NCBI GenBank assembly: GCA_943912755.1
Contig: CALTWF010000002.1
Span: 86,146-150,145 of the forward strand
Length of the DNA: 64,000 bases
DNA from: an uncultured Pseudomonas sp.
GTDB lineage: Bacteria > Pseudomonadota > Gammaproteobacteria > Pseudomonadales > Pseudomonadaceae
Direction: 5' to 3'
In this document: piece after piece, positions 9,965 through 18,881 of the stretch
Position numbering within the stretch: the first letter of the stretch is position 1
Layout: each line of letters starts with the position of its first letter
Position numbers and translations under genes: made by a program
The notes under the pieces: generated by a model
Seen by the model: only the letters and a program-made list of their open reading frames with translations
Databases searched by the model: none
What the model was told of the DNA's origin: nothing

Positions 9965-10786
9965 TCAGTTGACGCTATACCCCCGCCCCGCCATGCATGC
10001 CCCCATCGCCCGGCGATAGGTATCGGCCACCTGCGCCGGCGGCGCCTGGTTGGCATAGGACGGGTCGAAACCGCTCTGCTCCACCGCCCAACGATGGCAC
10101 TGGTAACGATCCTGCTCCACCTGCTGCGGCGACTGCCCTTGCATCGGGTAGGCGATCACGTCATAGCCGCCGCCCTGCTGCACCGGCACCGGTTGCTGCA
10201 CCTGCGGCGGGTTGACCACCACGTATTCGCGGCTGTCCTGCTGGTACTGGTAATAGGTGTCGGCAACGAGGAAGAACAGCGCCCCGCCGATCCACATTTC
10301 CCGCGCATAGTCCGGCAGGTAGCTGACCCGCACGCCATAGGGCGGCGTCACCACCACGTAGCCGCCACCATGGGGGCGATACCAGTAGCCGCCGGAATAG
10401 AAGTAGTCCTGCCCGCGATACGGCACTTTCCAGTAGCGATCAGGGAAACGGTCGATGGCATGGCCCGGCCGGTATTGCGGGCCCGGGCCCCAGCCATTGC
10501 CATGCCCGCTGGGGCGGCCGGCCCAGTTCGGTTGCTCGCCGCGAGGACCGGTCTGCCAGTGCTGGTTGCCGTCGTTGCGCCGCGGGATGTCCTGGTAGTA
10601 GCCCTGGCGCGGCTGTTGGGTCTGTCGCACTTCATCCGGGCGCTGCCCCAGTGGCGAACCCTGCTGGCGCTGCTCACCGCCCCGGTATTCCTGGGGGCCG
10701 CGGTGGTCCCGCTCGTCATCGGCATGCACGCCCAGGCTCAGGCAGAGCACGCCGACACCTACCAATGGCCAGATACGCAAGGTCAT
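9965..10786 (-). CDS. Secreted Gln/Gly/Tyr-rich protein, DUF6515-like
   Basis: A 273-residue protein with a cleavable signal peptide (residues 1-22, ending GVHA). The mature N-terminal half is low-complexity, hydrophilic and rich in Gln, Arg, Gly and Asn. After it come YWKVPYRGQDYFYSGGYWYR and GGYVVVTPPYGVRVSYLP, a tyrosine-rich module typical of DUF6515, one hydrophobic stretch (EMWIGGALFFLVADTYY), and a C-terminal domain with two cysteines (YQCHRWAV, ACMAGRGY). GAGGAA precedes the start. It is probably envelope-located; its role is unknown. Confidence 0.8.
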   Translation of the reverse strand: MTLRIWPLVGVGVLCLSLGVHADDERDHRGPQEYRGGEQRQQGSPLGQRPDEVRQTQQPRQGYYQDIPRRNDGNQHWQTGPRGEQPNWAGRPSGHGNGWGPGPQYRPGHAIDRFPDRYWKVPYRGQDYFYSGGYWYRPHGGGYVVVTPPYGVRVSYLPDYAREMWIGGALFFLVADTYYQYQQDSREYVVVNPPQVQQPVPVQQGGGYDVIAYPMQGQSPQQVEQDRYQCHRWAVEQSGFDPSYANQAPPAQVADTYRRAMGACMAGRGYSVN

Positions 10787-10870
10787 GCTGTTCCTCTTTA
10801 AACGTAGGAATATTTACTGCGCCACTCTAGCAGGGAGGATTCCGCTCGCCAGATGAAATCTCGGACATTA

Positions 10871-11125
10871 AAAAAGGGCGACCATTTGGTCACCCTTCGA
10901 GAATTTTGTCCTGGCTCGACGCTTGTGACGCCGGCTCACCTCACACCTGTCTTGTGGACCGTGTGTAGCCCGGGGGCCAAGCACAACCCTGTGGGATTGC
11001 TGGCCGCGACCCTCCTGATTGGGGAGGTCGCCGTGGACGTGTGTCCGGGCAGTGATTCTGGAAACAATCATAGGAAAAGCGTGCCGGCAGAGGATTGCGA
11101 AGATTGCTGATAAAAACATCACTTG
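10871..11125 (-). ncRNA. Candidate structured small RNA with intrinsic terminator
   Basis: The 398-base gap between two divergent genes holds no protein-like frame. On the minus strand it ends in a textbook terminator: AAGGGTGACCA pairing with TGGTCGCCCTT (10874-10897) and then a run of T. Upstream are further stems, for example GCGACCTCC with GGAGGGTCGC near 11000-11035. An AT-rich stretch at 11125-11160 could hold its promoter as well as that of the Lrp gene on the other strand. The ends are estimates, and I cannot match it to a named RNA. Confidence 0.45.
10872..10897 (-). terminator. Intrinsic terminator of the candidate sRNA
   Basis: An 11-base stem with one mismatch and a short loop, followed on the minus strand by six T. 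The run of A at 10870-10875 on the plus strand shows the direction. The protein gene on this strand lies downstream of it (10786 and below), so it terminates something other than that gene. Confidence 0.75.
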
Positions 11126-11184
11126 CGCAATTTTTTACTAAATATTAATAATTGTCAGCAATCCATACAGAAAAGGCCTGATCC

Positions 11185-11661
11185 ATGAGCAAGCTGGACC
11201 GCTACGACCTGAGCATCCTCGCCGAATTGCAGCGCGATGCGCGCATCTCCAACCAGGAGCTGGCCGAACGCATCGGGCTGTCGCCGTCGCCCTGCTCGCG
11301 GCGGGTCAAGCAGCTGGAGGACGACGGTTTCATCTCGCGCCAGGTCGCCCTGCTCGACCGCAAGAAGCTCGGCCTGAGCCTGACCGCCTATGTGCTGATC
11401 GGCATGGACCGGCACACTCCCGAGCGCTTCGAGACCTTCGAGGCGGCGATCCGCAGCCTGCCGCAGGTGCTGGAGTGCAGCCTGGTGACCGGGATGGACG
11501 CCGACTACCAGCTCAAGGTGGTGGTGCCGGACATGGATCACTACCAGAAACTGCTGCTCGGGCACCTGACCCGCATCGAGGGTGTCACAAGCGTGCGCTC
11601 AAGTTTTGTCCTGAATCAGGTTTTGGCCAGTACCGAGCTGCCACTGACCCACCTGCGCTGA
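11185..11661 (+). CDS. Lrp/AsnC-family regulator
   Basis: A 158-residue Lrp-type protein. The N-terminal helix-turn-helix is LDRYDLSILAELQRDARISN, then LAERIGLSPSPCSRRVKQLE; the C-terminal RAM domain has ALLDRKKLGLSLTAYVLIGM and ECSLVTGMDADYQLKVVVPD, where small effectors such as amino acids bind. Lrp proteins form dimers to octamers and bend DNA. The AT-rich region at 11120-11165 is the likely promoter and could be bound by the protein itself. Its target is not evident; the closest divergent unit is the candidate sRNA. Confidence 0.92.
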   Translation: MSKLDRYDLSILAELQRDARISNQELAERIGLSPSPCSRRVKQLEDDGFISRQVALLDRKKLGLSLTAYVLIGMDRHTPERFETFEAAIRSLPQVLECSLVTGMDADYQLKVVVPDMDHYQKLLLGHLTRIEGVTSVRSSFVLNQVLASTELPLTHLR

Positions 11662-11705
11662 GACGCGGCGTATAATCCCGCGCCTCACGCTGCCGGAGAA
11701 GATCG

Positions 11706-11912
11706 ATGGATCCTGTGCTGTTCGAAGAGTGGATGATGACCATCCTGGTCACCGCCCTGATTGGTTTCATGGGCTTCATCGTCTATGACCTGGCGAAGAA
11801 GTCCAACGCCGGCAAGCTCGGCACGTTCATCCTGTTCTTCGTCCTCGGCCTGGGGATCTTCGCCTTCATCGTCAAGAGCGTGGTGATCACCTGGATCGAG
11901 CTCAACAAGTAG
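11706..11912 (+). CDS. Small membrane protein, DUF2788
   Basis: A 68-residue protein with two hydrophobic helices (ILVTALIGFMGFIVYDLA at about 12-29 and FILFFVLGLGIFAFIVKSVV at about 42-61) joined by a short basic loop (KKSNAGKLG). GGAGAAGATCG precedes the ATG. It matches the DUF2788 family, conserved across Pseudomonas at this location, of unknown function. It faces the pseudouridine synthase gene convergently with only 3 bases between the stop codons. Confidence 0.85.
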   Translation: MDPVLFEEWMMTILVTALIGFMGFIVYDLAKKSNAGKLGTFILFFVLGLGIFAFIVKSVVITWIELNK

Positions 11913-11915
11913 GCC

Positions 11916-12545
11916 TCAACGCTTCGCTGCGACATCCTTCCACTGCCCGGGCTCCAGCCCGTCCAGCGTCCAGTCGCCGATCCTGACCCGCACCAGGCGC
12001 AGGGTCGGCAGCCCGACCGCCGCAGTCATGCGCCGTACCTGGCGGTTGCGGCCTTCCTTGATGATCAACTCCAGCCAGCTGGTCGGCACGCTTTTGCGAA
12101 AGCGCACCGGCGGATTGCGCGGCCACAGTTCGGGCTCGTCCAGCTGACGGGCCTGGGCCGGCAGGGTCGGGCCGTCGTTCAGCTCGACACCGTCGCGCAG
12201 GCGCTGGATCTGCTCCGCGCTCGGCTCACCCTCCACCTGCACCCAATAGGTTTTCGGCAGCTTGTGCTTCGGATCAGCGATGCGCGCCTGCAACTGGCCG
12301 TCGTTGGTCAGCAGCAGCAGGCCTTCGCTGTCGCGGTCGAGACGGCCGGCAGGGTAGACGCCAGGCACGTCGATGAAGTCCTTGAGGGTCGACCGCCCCT
12401 CGCCGTCGCTGAACTGGGTCAGCACGTCGAAGGGCTTGTTGAACAGGATCAACCGCGGCTCGGTCGGCGGCGCCTTGGGCTGGCGTCGCGGACCGGCGGG
12501 TTTGGCCGCGGGGCGGCGCGGCGGCTTGCGTGGGGGTAACGGCAT
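11916..12545 (-). CDS. rluE: 23S rRNA pseudouridine synthase RluE
   Basis: A 209-residue RsuA/RluE-family enzyme. The N-terminal 25 residues are a basic, Pro-rich tail, then RLILFNKPFDVLTQFSD begins the catalytic fold. The motif GRLDRDSEGLLLLTNDG carries the catalytic Asp, and LIIKEGRNRQVRRM is the usual closing motif. There is no S4 domain, as expected for RluE, which modifies U2457 of 23S rRNA in E. coli. It starts just after the amn gene on the same strand. Confidence 0.9.
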   Translation of the reverse strand: MPLPPRKPPRRPAAKPAGPRRQPKAPPTEPRLILFNKPFDVLTQFSDGEGRSTLKDFIDVPGVYPAGRLDRDSEGLLLLTNDGQLQARIADPKHKLPKTYWVQVEGEPSAEQIQRLRDGVELNDGPTLPAQARQLDEPELWPRNPPVRFRKSVPTSWLELIIKEGRNRQVRRMTAAVGLPTLRLVRVRIGDWTLDGLEPGQWKDVAAKR

Positions 12546-12551
12546 GAAACC

Positions 12552-14024
12552 TCAGCGGAACGGCGGCTCGTCGAAACTGCGCAGTTTACGCGAGTGCAGC
12601 GAGTTCAGTTCGGTGCGCAGCAGGTCGAGGGCGGCGATGCCGATCTTCAGGTGCTGGCTGACCGCCCGGTTGTAGAAGGCATTGGCCGAACCCGGCAGCT
12701 TGATCTCGCTGTGCAGCGGTTTGTCCGAGACGCACAGCAGCGTGCCGTAGGGCACCCGCAGGCGATAGCCCTGGGCGGCGATGGTGCCGCTTTCCATATC
12801 CACCGCCACGGCGCGGGACAGGTTGATCAGCGGGCGCTCCTGGGCCCAGCGCAGTTCCCAGTTGCGGTCGTCGTAGGTCAGCACGGTGCCGGTGCGCAGG
12901 CGCTTCTTCAGCTCGTCGCCGCGCTCGCCGGTGACCTGCGCCGCCGCTTCCTGCAGCGCCAGCTGCACTTCCGCCAGCGCCGGGATCGGGATGTTCGGCG
13001 GCACCACGCGATCGAGGATGCCGTCGCGGCGCATGTAGGCATGGGCCAGCACGTAGTCGCCGATGGTCTGCGACTGCCGCAGGCCGCCGCAGTGGCCGAT
13101 CATCAGCCAGCAGTGCGGGCGCAGCACCGCCAGGTGGTCGGTGATGTTCTTGGCGTTGGACGGGCCGACACCGATGTTGACCAGGGTGATGCCGTCGCCA
13201 TCGGCGGCGATCAGGTGGTAGGCCGGCATCTGGTAGCGGTGCCAGACCACCCCGGCGACCAGCGCCTGGGCTTCGCCGTTGTCCATGGCCTTTTCGATGA
13301 TCACGTTGCCCGGCAGGACCATGCGCACGAAGCGCGGGTCGTCGCGCAGCTGCTCCAGGCCGTGGCTGATGAACTGGTCGACATAGCGGTGGTAGTTGGT
13401 CAGCAGGATCCACGGCTGCACATGGCGCCAGTCGCTGCCGGTGTAGTGCACCAGGCGGCGCAGCGAGAAGTCCACGCGGGCAGCGTCGAACAGCGCCAGC
13501 GGCAGGGTTTCGGCAGTGCCCCAGTCGTACAGGCCGTCGGCGATGCCGTCGGTGGCGGCGGACAGGTCGGTGCTGGGGAACACCCGCGCCAGCGCCGCGG
13601 CGGTGATGCCGGAGCCGGCCAGCTCATCGCCCTGCTCGACCACATAGGGGTACGGGATGTTCTGCTCGCTGACGCCCACTTCGACGCTGACGTTGAAGTC
13701 CTTCATCAGCGGCTGCAGCTGCTCCAGCAGATAACCGCGGAACGCGGCCGGATGGGTCACGGTCACGCTGTAGGTCCCCGGCAGCTGGACCTTGGCGTAG
13801 GCCCGGGTGGTCGCCGGCACTTCACCGTTGTGGTGATAGTGCAGGCGCAGCTCGGGATAGCGGAACAGCGAACGCTCGTCGGCGTCCGGCTCGGTGCGGT
13901 CCTTCAGGTAGCGCTTGAGCGCCTGGCTGAGGGCGGCGGTCGCGGTTTCGTGCAGGGCCGCCAGGCGGTCGACGGCTTGCTCGGCGGTTTCTACGGCAAC
14001 GAAGGCTTCATCAAAACGGGTCAC
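12552..14024 (-). CDS. amn: AMP nucleosidase
   Basis: A 490-residue protein matching Amn, which hydrolyses AMP to adenine and ribose 5-phosphate. The start is a GTG at 14024 with AGGAAG close upstream. The N-terminal domain (to about residue 170) is Amn-specific; the C-terminal part is a phosphorylase-like fold with NIGVGPSNAKNITDHLAVLR, LMIGHCGGLRQSQTIGDYVL and VDMESGTIAAQGYRLRVPYG for ribose and base binding. It precedes rluE by 6 bases on the same strand, so the two are probably co-transcribed. Confidence 0.95.
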   Translation of the reverse strand: MTRFDEAFVAVETAEQAVDRLAALHETATAALSQALKRYLKDRTEPDADERSLFRYPELRLHYHHNGEVPATTRAYAKVQLPGTYSVTVTHPAAFRGYLLEQLQPLMKDFNVSVEVGVSEQNIPYPYVVEQGDELAGSGITAAALARVFPSTDLSAATDGIADGLYDWGTAETLPLALFDAARVDFSLRRLVHYTGSDWRHVQPWILLTNYHRYVDQFISHGLEQLRDDPRFVRMVLPGNVIIEKAMDNGEAQALVAGVVWHRYQMPAYHLIAADGDGITLVNIGVGPSNAKNITDHLAVLRPHCWLMIGHCGGLRQSQTIGDYVLAHAYMRRDGILDRVVPPNIPIPALAEVQLALQEAAAQVTGERGDELKKRLRTGTVLTYDDRNWELRWAQERPLINLSRAVAVDMESGTIAAQGYRLRVPYGTLLCVSDKPLHSEIKLPGSANAFYNRAVSQHLKIGIAALDLLRTELNSLHSRKLRSFDEPPFR

Positions 14025-14091
14025 TGGTTACTTCCTGTCTGACATGCATGTTTCCATCTTGCCTACATCCGATGACAAAGGCACGCGCCGT

Positions 14092-15744
14092 TCAGAAGCC
14101 GTGGGACGGGGTCGAGCGTTGCACCAGCGCGGCCACGTCCAGCCCACGCGGCAAGGTGCCATGGACCCGCCCGCCCTGGCCCAGGCGGCTGGCGATGAAG
14201 GCATCGCTGACCGTGGCGTTGCCCGCCTCCAGCAGCAGCTTGGCCTGCAGGCCGACGGCGATGTCCTCGGTCAGCTGGCGGGCGCGGTACTGGATATCGC
14301 CGGTGTCGGCGAACGCCGTCTTCAGCGCGGCGATGTGGGCCGCGAGGCGGCGGTCGCCATGGCCATCGCCCAGCTCGATGAACAGGCTGTCGAGCACCCC
14401 GGGCTCCTTGGACAGGGCGCGCAGCACATCCAGGCACTGCACGTTGCCCGAGCCTTCCCAGGTGGAGTTGACCGGCGCCTCGCGGTAGAGCCGCGGCAGG
14501 ATGCTGTCCTCGACATAGCCGGCGCCGCCCATGCATTCGGCGGCCTCGTTGATCATTGCCGGGGCACGCTTGCAGATCCAATACTTGCCCACCGCCGTCA
14601 CCAGCCGCGAGAAATGCGCCTGCTGCGGGTCGTCGAGATGATCCAGGGCCTGGCCCATGCGCAGGCTCAGGGCCAGCGCCGCCTCGCTTTCCAGGGCCAG
14701 GTCGGCGATGACGTTCTGCATCAGCGGCTGCTCGGCCAGCACCCGGCCGCCGACCTGGCGGTGGGCGCAATGGTGCGCGGCCTGGGTCAGGGCCTGACGC
14801 ATCAGCGCACTGGAGCCGACCATGCAATCGAAGCGGGTCATGGCGACCATCTCGATGATGGTCGGCACGCCGCGGCCCTCCTCGCCGATCATCCAGGCCA
14901 GGGCGCCACGGAACTCCACCTCGCTGGAGGCGTTGGACCAGTTGCCCAGCTTGTTCTTCAGGCGCTGGATATAGAACTGGTTGCGCTGGTCGTCCGGCCG
15001 GTGGCGCGGCAGCAGGAAGCAGCTCAGGCCTTTGTCGGTCTGGGCCAGGGTGAGGAAGGCATCGCACATCGGCGCCGAGCAGAACCACTTGTGGCCGACC
15101 AGCTCGTAAGCCTGGCCCGGCCCGGCAGCGCCGACCGGATACGCGCGGGTGGTGTTGGCGCGCACATCGGTGCCGCCCTGCTTCTCGGTCATCGCCATGC
15201 CGAGGGTCACCCCGGCCTTGTGCCGGTCACCGATATTGCGCGGGTCGTACTCGGTGGCGAGGACCTTGGGCAACCAGTATTGCGCCAGCTCGGGTTGCAG
15301 CTTGAGCGCGGGCACGGCGGCGAAGGTCATGGTCAGCGGGCAGCCGCTGCCGGCTTCAGCCTGGCTGTGCAGGTAGGTCATGCAGGCCCGGGCGACATGG
15401 GCGCCGTCGCGGGGTTCGCTCCAGGGCAGCGAGGGCAGGCCGTGCTCGATGGCCGTGCGCATCAACTGGTGATAGGCCGGGTGGAACTCCACCAGGTCGA
15501 TGCGATGGCCATAGCGGTCGTGACTGACGAACTGCGGCTTGTTCTGGTTGGCGAGAAAGCCCGCCTCCATCAGCGGCCCGCCGGCCAGGGCCCCGTACGC
15601 CTCGATCCGCGCTTCGGCCCAACCGGCCCCGTACCGCCGCCCCCACTCCTGCAATGGCAGGTCGAGACGGTAGAGGTTGGCGCCATCGAGGGATGGCGGC
15701 TGGTTGGTCACTTCGTGGGTTTCAGCGTACTGATGCAGGTTCAT
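14092..15744 (-). CDS. AidB-like acyl-CoA dehydrogenase
   Basis: I start this at ATG 15744 (AGGAG eight bases before), giving 550 residues. The N-terminus reads ETHEVTNQPPSLDGANLYRL, matching E. coli AidB, and the acyl-CoA dehydrogenase signatures follow: PLTMTFAAVPAL, GMAMTEKQGGTD, LVGHKWFCSAP and EAAECMGGAGYVEDSILPRL. It binds FAD. AidB is part of the adaptive response to alkylation in E. coli and binds DNA, but Pseudomonas orthologs may simply act on acyl-CoA. No ada gene is near, so the damage-response role is not supported by context. Confidence 0.9.
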   Translation of the reverse strand: MNLHQYAETHEVTNQPPSLDGANLYRLDLPLQEWGRRYGAGWAEARIEAYGALAGGPLMEAGFLANQNKPQFVSHDRYGHRIDLVEFHPAYHQLMRTAIEHGLPSLPWSEPRDGAHVARACMTYLHSQAEAGSGCPLTMTFAAVPALKLQPELAQYWLPKVLATEYDPRNIGDRHKAGVTLGMAMTEKQGGTDVRANTTRAYPVGAAGPGQAYELVGHKWFCSAPMCDAFLTLAQTDKGLSCFLLPRHRPDDQRNQFYIQRLKNKLGNWSNASSEVEFRGALAWMIGEEGRGVPTIIEMVAMTRFDCMVGSSALMRQALTQAAHHCAHRQVGGRVLAEQPLMQNVIADLALESEAALALSLRMGQALDHLDDPQQAHFSRLVTAVGKYWICKRAPAMINEAAECMGGAGYVEDSILPRLYREAPVNSTWEGSGNVQCLDVLRALSKEPGVLDSLFIELGDGHGDRRLAAHIAALKTAFADTGDIQYRARQLTEDIAVGLQAKLLLEAGNATVSDAFIASRLGQGGRVHGTLPRGLDVAALVQRSTPSHGF

Positions 15745-15820
15745 TCGGGGCTCCTGATAGGACGTGTCTGAAAGAATCAGTGAATCACGCCCGGAACCCG
15801 GCACAAAGTGACAAAAATGC

Positions 15821-17794
15821 CTAACGCGGTGCGATATGTCCCGGGGCCAGCGGCACTGCCACGGCCAGGGCAAGGCTCAGTTCGAAGCTGCTGCCCTGCC
15901 CTGGCACCGAGTTGTGGCTCAGGCGCGCGCCCATCAGTTCGGCGAGCCGGCGGCAGATCGCCAGGCCGATGCCCAGGCCGCCGTACTCGCGGCTCATCGA
16001 ACCATCGACCTGGAAGAAACGCTGGTACAGCAGCGCGTCGTCGAGATCGGCAAAGCCGATGCCGCTGTCGCGCACAGTGAAGGTCAGTGCCAGCAAATGC
16101 TGGCTGACATGGCCGCGCACCTGCAGGTTGACCCCGCCGCGATGGGTGAACTTGATCCCGTTGTCCAGCAGGTAGCCGAGGCACAGTGCCAGCTTGTGCC
16201 GGTCACCGAGCAGGCGGTCGGCAAGGTCGTCGGCCACATCCAGGTGCAACAGCAGGTCCTTGTCCATGGCCGGGGTGATGAAGCGCGTGCGCAGCTCCTG
16301 GACCAGCCCGCGCAGGCTGAACGATTCGACCCGCGCCACCAGGCGCCCGGCCTGGAGCTCGCTGAGGATCAGGATGTCGTCGACCATGCGCAGCATGTCC
16401 TGCGCCGCGATACTGGCGGTGTGCTGGTACTGGCTCAGCTCGGTACTCATCGGCTGGGTCTGCATCAGTTCCAGGGAGCCGATCACGCCGTTCATCGGCG
16501 TGCGCAATTCATGGGTGACGGTGGCGAGGAACTGGTCCTTGAGCTGGTTGCTGTGGGCCAGCTGGCGGTTGAGCAGTTCCAGCTTCTGCCCGGCTTCGCG
16601 CAGTACCGCGGCTTTTTCCTCGCGCATGGCGTTGATCCGGTCGGCGAGGGCCAGGGACAGCAGGCAGACTTCCAACGCGGCGCCGATCTGGCTGGCGTAC
16701 ATGGTCAGGAACACGTTGGGCAGATGGCCCAGCACCATTAGCGTATTGACCAGCCCGCCCAGCAGGAAGGCCGACCAGGCGATGATGAAATAGCGCGCAA
16801 CCCGCAACCCGCGCCACCAGGCGAACAGCCCGGCGGCAAAGATGCACAGGGTGAAGGCCAGGGCCAGCAGGGTCGCCAGGCGCAGGGCCAGGCCGTAGCC
16901 GGAGGCCAGCGACATCAGCATCACCAGCGCCGAACAGATCACCAGGCCCTGCAACAGCCGGTCGAACGCCCGGCTGTGACTGGCCAGGCGCAGGAAACTG
17001 CGGGCGAACAGGCAGCCGAACAGGCCTGCCGCGCCGATGAACAGCGGTGTCGAGGCATTCGCCCACCAGGGGCTGTTCGGCCACAGGTAGGCCACCGCGG
17101 CGCCGTTGACCGAGAGCTGGTAGAGCCCGAAGGAAGCGATATAGAGGATGTACCAGAGGTAACTGATATCCCGCACGCTGATATAGATGAACAGGTTGTA
17201 CACCAGCATGCCCAGCAATACGCCGTAGATCAGCCCGAGCACATAGATCTTCGCCGGTAGCGCTTCGATATAGGCCTGGGTCGACCACAGGCTGAGCGGC
17301 GCCTGTATCGAACCTTCGCTTTGCAGGCGCAGGTAGGCGGTCAGCGCCTGGTCCGGCTGCATCGGCAACTCGAAGACGTAGTTGGCCTGTTCGATCTGCC
17401 GGCTGGCGTAGGGCAAGGCGTCGCCGGTGCGCTGGACCAGGCGGTAGCGGCCCGAGGCATCCGCCAGGTACAGCTCCAGGTGGTCCAGCGGCGGGTAGGC
17501 CAGTTCCAGCAACCAGGTACGCGGTGCGGCCTGCGGCATGGCGATATAGCGCAGGTCGACCTTGAGCCAGAACGCCGAGGTCGAATAACCGGCGTTGAGC
17601 ACATCGGCAGGATGCGCTTTGAAGGAGGCGGCGAAGGCAGGTGAACTGACCTGTTCGATGGAGGCGCTGCCGTCGGTGTCCTCGAACACCTGCATGACGC
17701 GGCCAAGGGGCAGGTTTCGGGTCGAGTCGTCGAAATCGACGGCTCCGGCCAGCAAGGGCAGCCAGCCCAGCACAACAATCAGCAAATAGCGCAT
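15821..17794 (-). CDS. ladS: LadS-like 7TMR-DISM sensor histidine kinase without receiver domain
   Basis: I start this at ATG 17794 (MRYLLIVVLG), giving 657 residues. A signal peptide is followed by a periplasmic 7TMR-DISMED2 sensory domain (about 20-175), seven membrane segments (about 185-390), a short coiled region, a HisKA domain with FLATVTHELRTPMNGVIGSL (phospho-His about 428) and an ATPase domain with DNGIKF, DSGIGFADLD and GGLGIGLAIC. It sits next to thiD, where ladS lies in P. aeruginosa. LadS there feeds the GacS/RsmA switch and, as I recall, has a C-terminal receiver; this protein ends just after the ATPase domain, so signal transfer must differ. Confidence 0.7.
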   Translation of the reverse strand: MRYLLIVVLGWLPLLAGAVDFDDSTRNLPLGRVMQVFEDTDGSASIEQVSSPAFAASFKAHPADVLNAGYSTSAFWLKVDLRYIAMPQAAPRTWLLELAYPPLDHLELYLADASGRYRLVQRTGDALPYASRQIEQANYVFELPMQPDQALTAYLRLQSEGSIQAPLSLWSTQAYIEALPAKIYVLGLIYGVLLGMLVYNLFIYISVRDISYLWYILYIASFGLYQLSVNGAAVAYLWPNSPWWANASTPLFIGAAGLFGCLFARSFLRLASHSRAFDRLLQGLVICSALVMLMSLASGYGLALRLATLLALAFTLCIFAAGLFAWWRGLRVARYFIIAWSAFLLGGLVNTLMVLGHLPNVFLTMYASQIGAALEVCLLSLALADRINAMREEKAAVLREAGQKLELLNRQLAHSNQLKDQFLATVTHELRTPMNGVIGSLELMQTQPMSTELSQYQHTASIAAQDMLRMVDDILILSELQAGRLVARVESFSLRGLVQELRTRFITPAMDKDLLLHLDVADDLADRLLGDRHKLALCLGYLLDNGIKFTHRGGVNLQVRGHVSQHLLALTFTVRDSGIGFADLDDALLYQRFFQVDGSMSREYGGLGIGLAICRRLAELMGARLSHNSVPGQGSSFELSLALAVAVPLAPGHIAPR

Positions 17795-18056
17795 ACAGCC
17801 CCGGGGAATGGCCTGTACGGTCACGTCGTGATGCCCCAGTCCTTGTGAGACGACGAGATCCGGCAGAGCCTGATGTCATTTTCGAAGCACTCTAGCATAG
17901 CGGCTTCCAACTGCCAGAGGCGAGGTCGAAAACCACGCAAAAGGCTCTAGAGCGGCACTTTCAGCGTATATGAGAGAAATTCCTGATCACCTGGACAGAA
18001 AACTCCAGCGCCGCGGTCGTTCCGCCAAAAGCGTTTGGTGGTAAGCTCGCGCACCT

Positions 18057-18854
18057 ATGAATACCTACAGCTCCCGCCCCGTTGTCCTCTGTCTCTCCGG
18101 CCACGACCCCAGTGGCGGCGCCGGCCTGCAGGCAGATATCGAAGCCCTGATCGCGCAAGGCTGCCACGCCGCTCCGGCCGTGACCGCCCTGACCGTGCAG
18201 GATACCGTCAATGTCCAGGATTTCCGCGTGCTCGACCGCGAGTGGGTGCTGGCCCAGGCCAATATCGTCCTGGCCGATTCCGAGGTCGCTGCGGTCAAGC
18301 TCGGCATGCTCGGCTCGCTGGAAATGGTCGACACCGTGGTCGAGCTGCTCGGCGCCCATCCGCACCTGCCGATGGTCTGCGATCCGGTGCTGCGCGCCGG
18401 CGGCGGTGGCCGACTGGGCAAGGACGAAGTCGGCTACGCCATGCGTGAGCGCCTGCTGCCGCTGGCCACCATCGCCACGCCGAACCTGCCGGAAGCGCGC
18501 ATCCTGGCCGAGCTGCCGGAAGGCAGCGCCGATGAGTGCGCGGAGAAACTGCTGCCCTACGTCGAGCACCTGCTGATCACCGGCGGCCATGGCGACGAGA
18601 CCGAGATCCACAACCGCCTGTACAGCCGCGATGGCCAGCGCCACACCTGGACCTGCCAGCGCCTGCCGGGCAGCTACCATGGATCCGGCTGCACCCTGGC
18701 CAGCGCCCTGGCCGGCCGCCTGGCCCTCGGCGAGCAACTGCACAGCGCAGTGCGTACGGCGCTGGACTACACCTGGCGCACCCTGCGCGATGCCGAGCAA
18801 CTGGGCAAGGGCCAATACGTGCCCCGTCGCCTGCCCCTGGATTTCTGTTCCTGA
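18057..18854 (+). CDS. thiD: Hydroxymethylpyrimidine/phosphomethylpyrimidine kinase ThiD
   Basis: A 265-residue ribokinase-fold enzyme that phosphorylates HMP and HMP-phosphate to HMP-PP for thiamin. GHDPSGGAGLQADIEAL at residues of about 14-30 is the substrate-binding opening, VKLGMLGS and VCDPVLRAGGGG follow, and PGSYHGSGCTLASALA near residue 200 holds the anion hole and catalytic Cys/Asp region. No TPP riboswitch-like sequence is visible between it and the divergent kinase gene. It is first in a thiD-thiE-hemL run. Confidence 0.95.
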   Translation: MNTYSSRPVVLCLSGHDPSGGAGLQADIEALIAQGCHAAPAVTALTVQDTVNVQDFRVLDREWVLAQANIVLADSEVAAVKLGMLGSLEMVDTVVELLGAHPHLPMVCDPVLRAGGGGRLGKDEVGYAMRERLLPLATIATPNLPEARILAELPEGSADECAEKLLPYVEHLLITGGHGDETEIHNRLYSRDGQRHTWTCQRLPGSYHGSGCTLASALAGRLALGEQLHSAVRTALDYTWRTLRDAEQLGKGQYVPRRLPLDFCS

Positions 18855-18881
18855 CGCACGATTCGCTGTGAGGCGCCTGTA

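Noticed and set aside
10853..11110. Short frames in the Lrp intergenic region as proteins
   Set aside because: They run across stable stems and a terminator in both directions and lack ribosome sites; RNA is the better reading.
17880..18056. TPP riboswitch upstream of thiD
   Set aside because: No CTGAGA-type core or P3-P5 layout is seen; the gap is a plain divergent promoter region.
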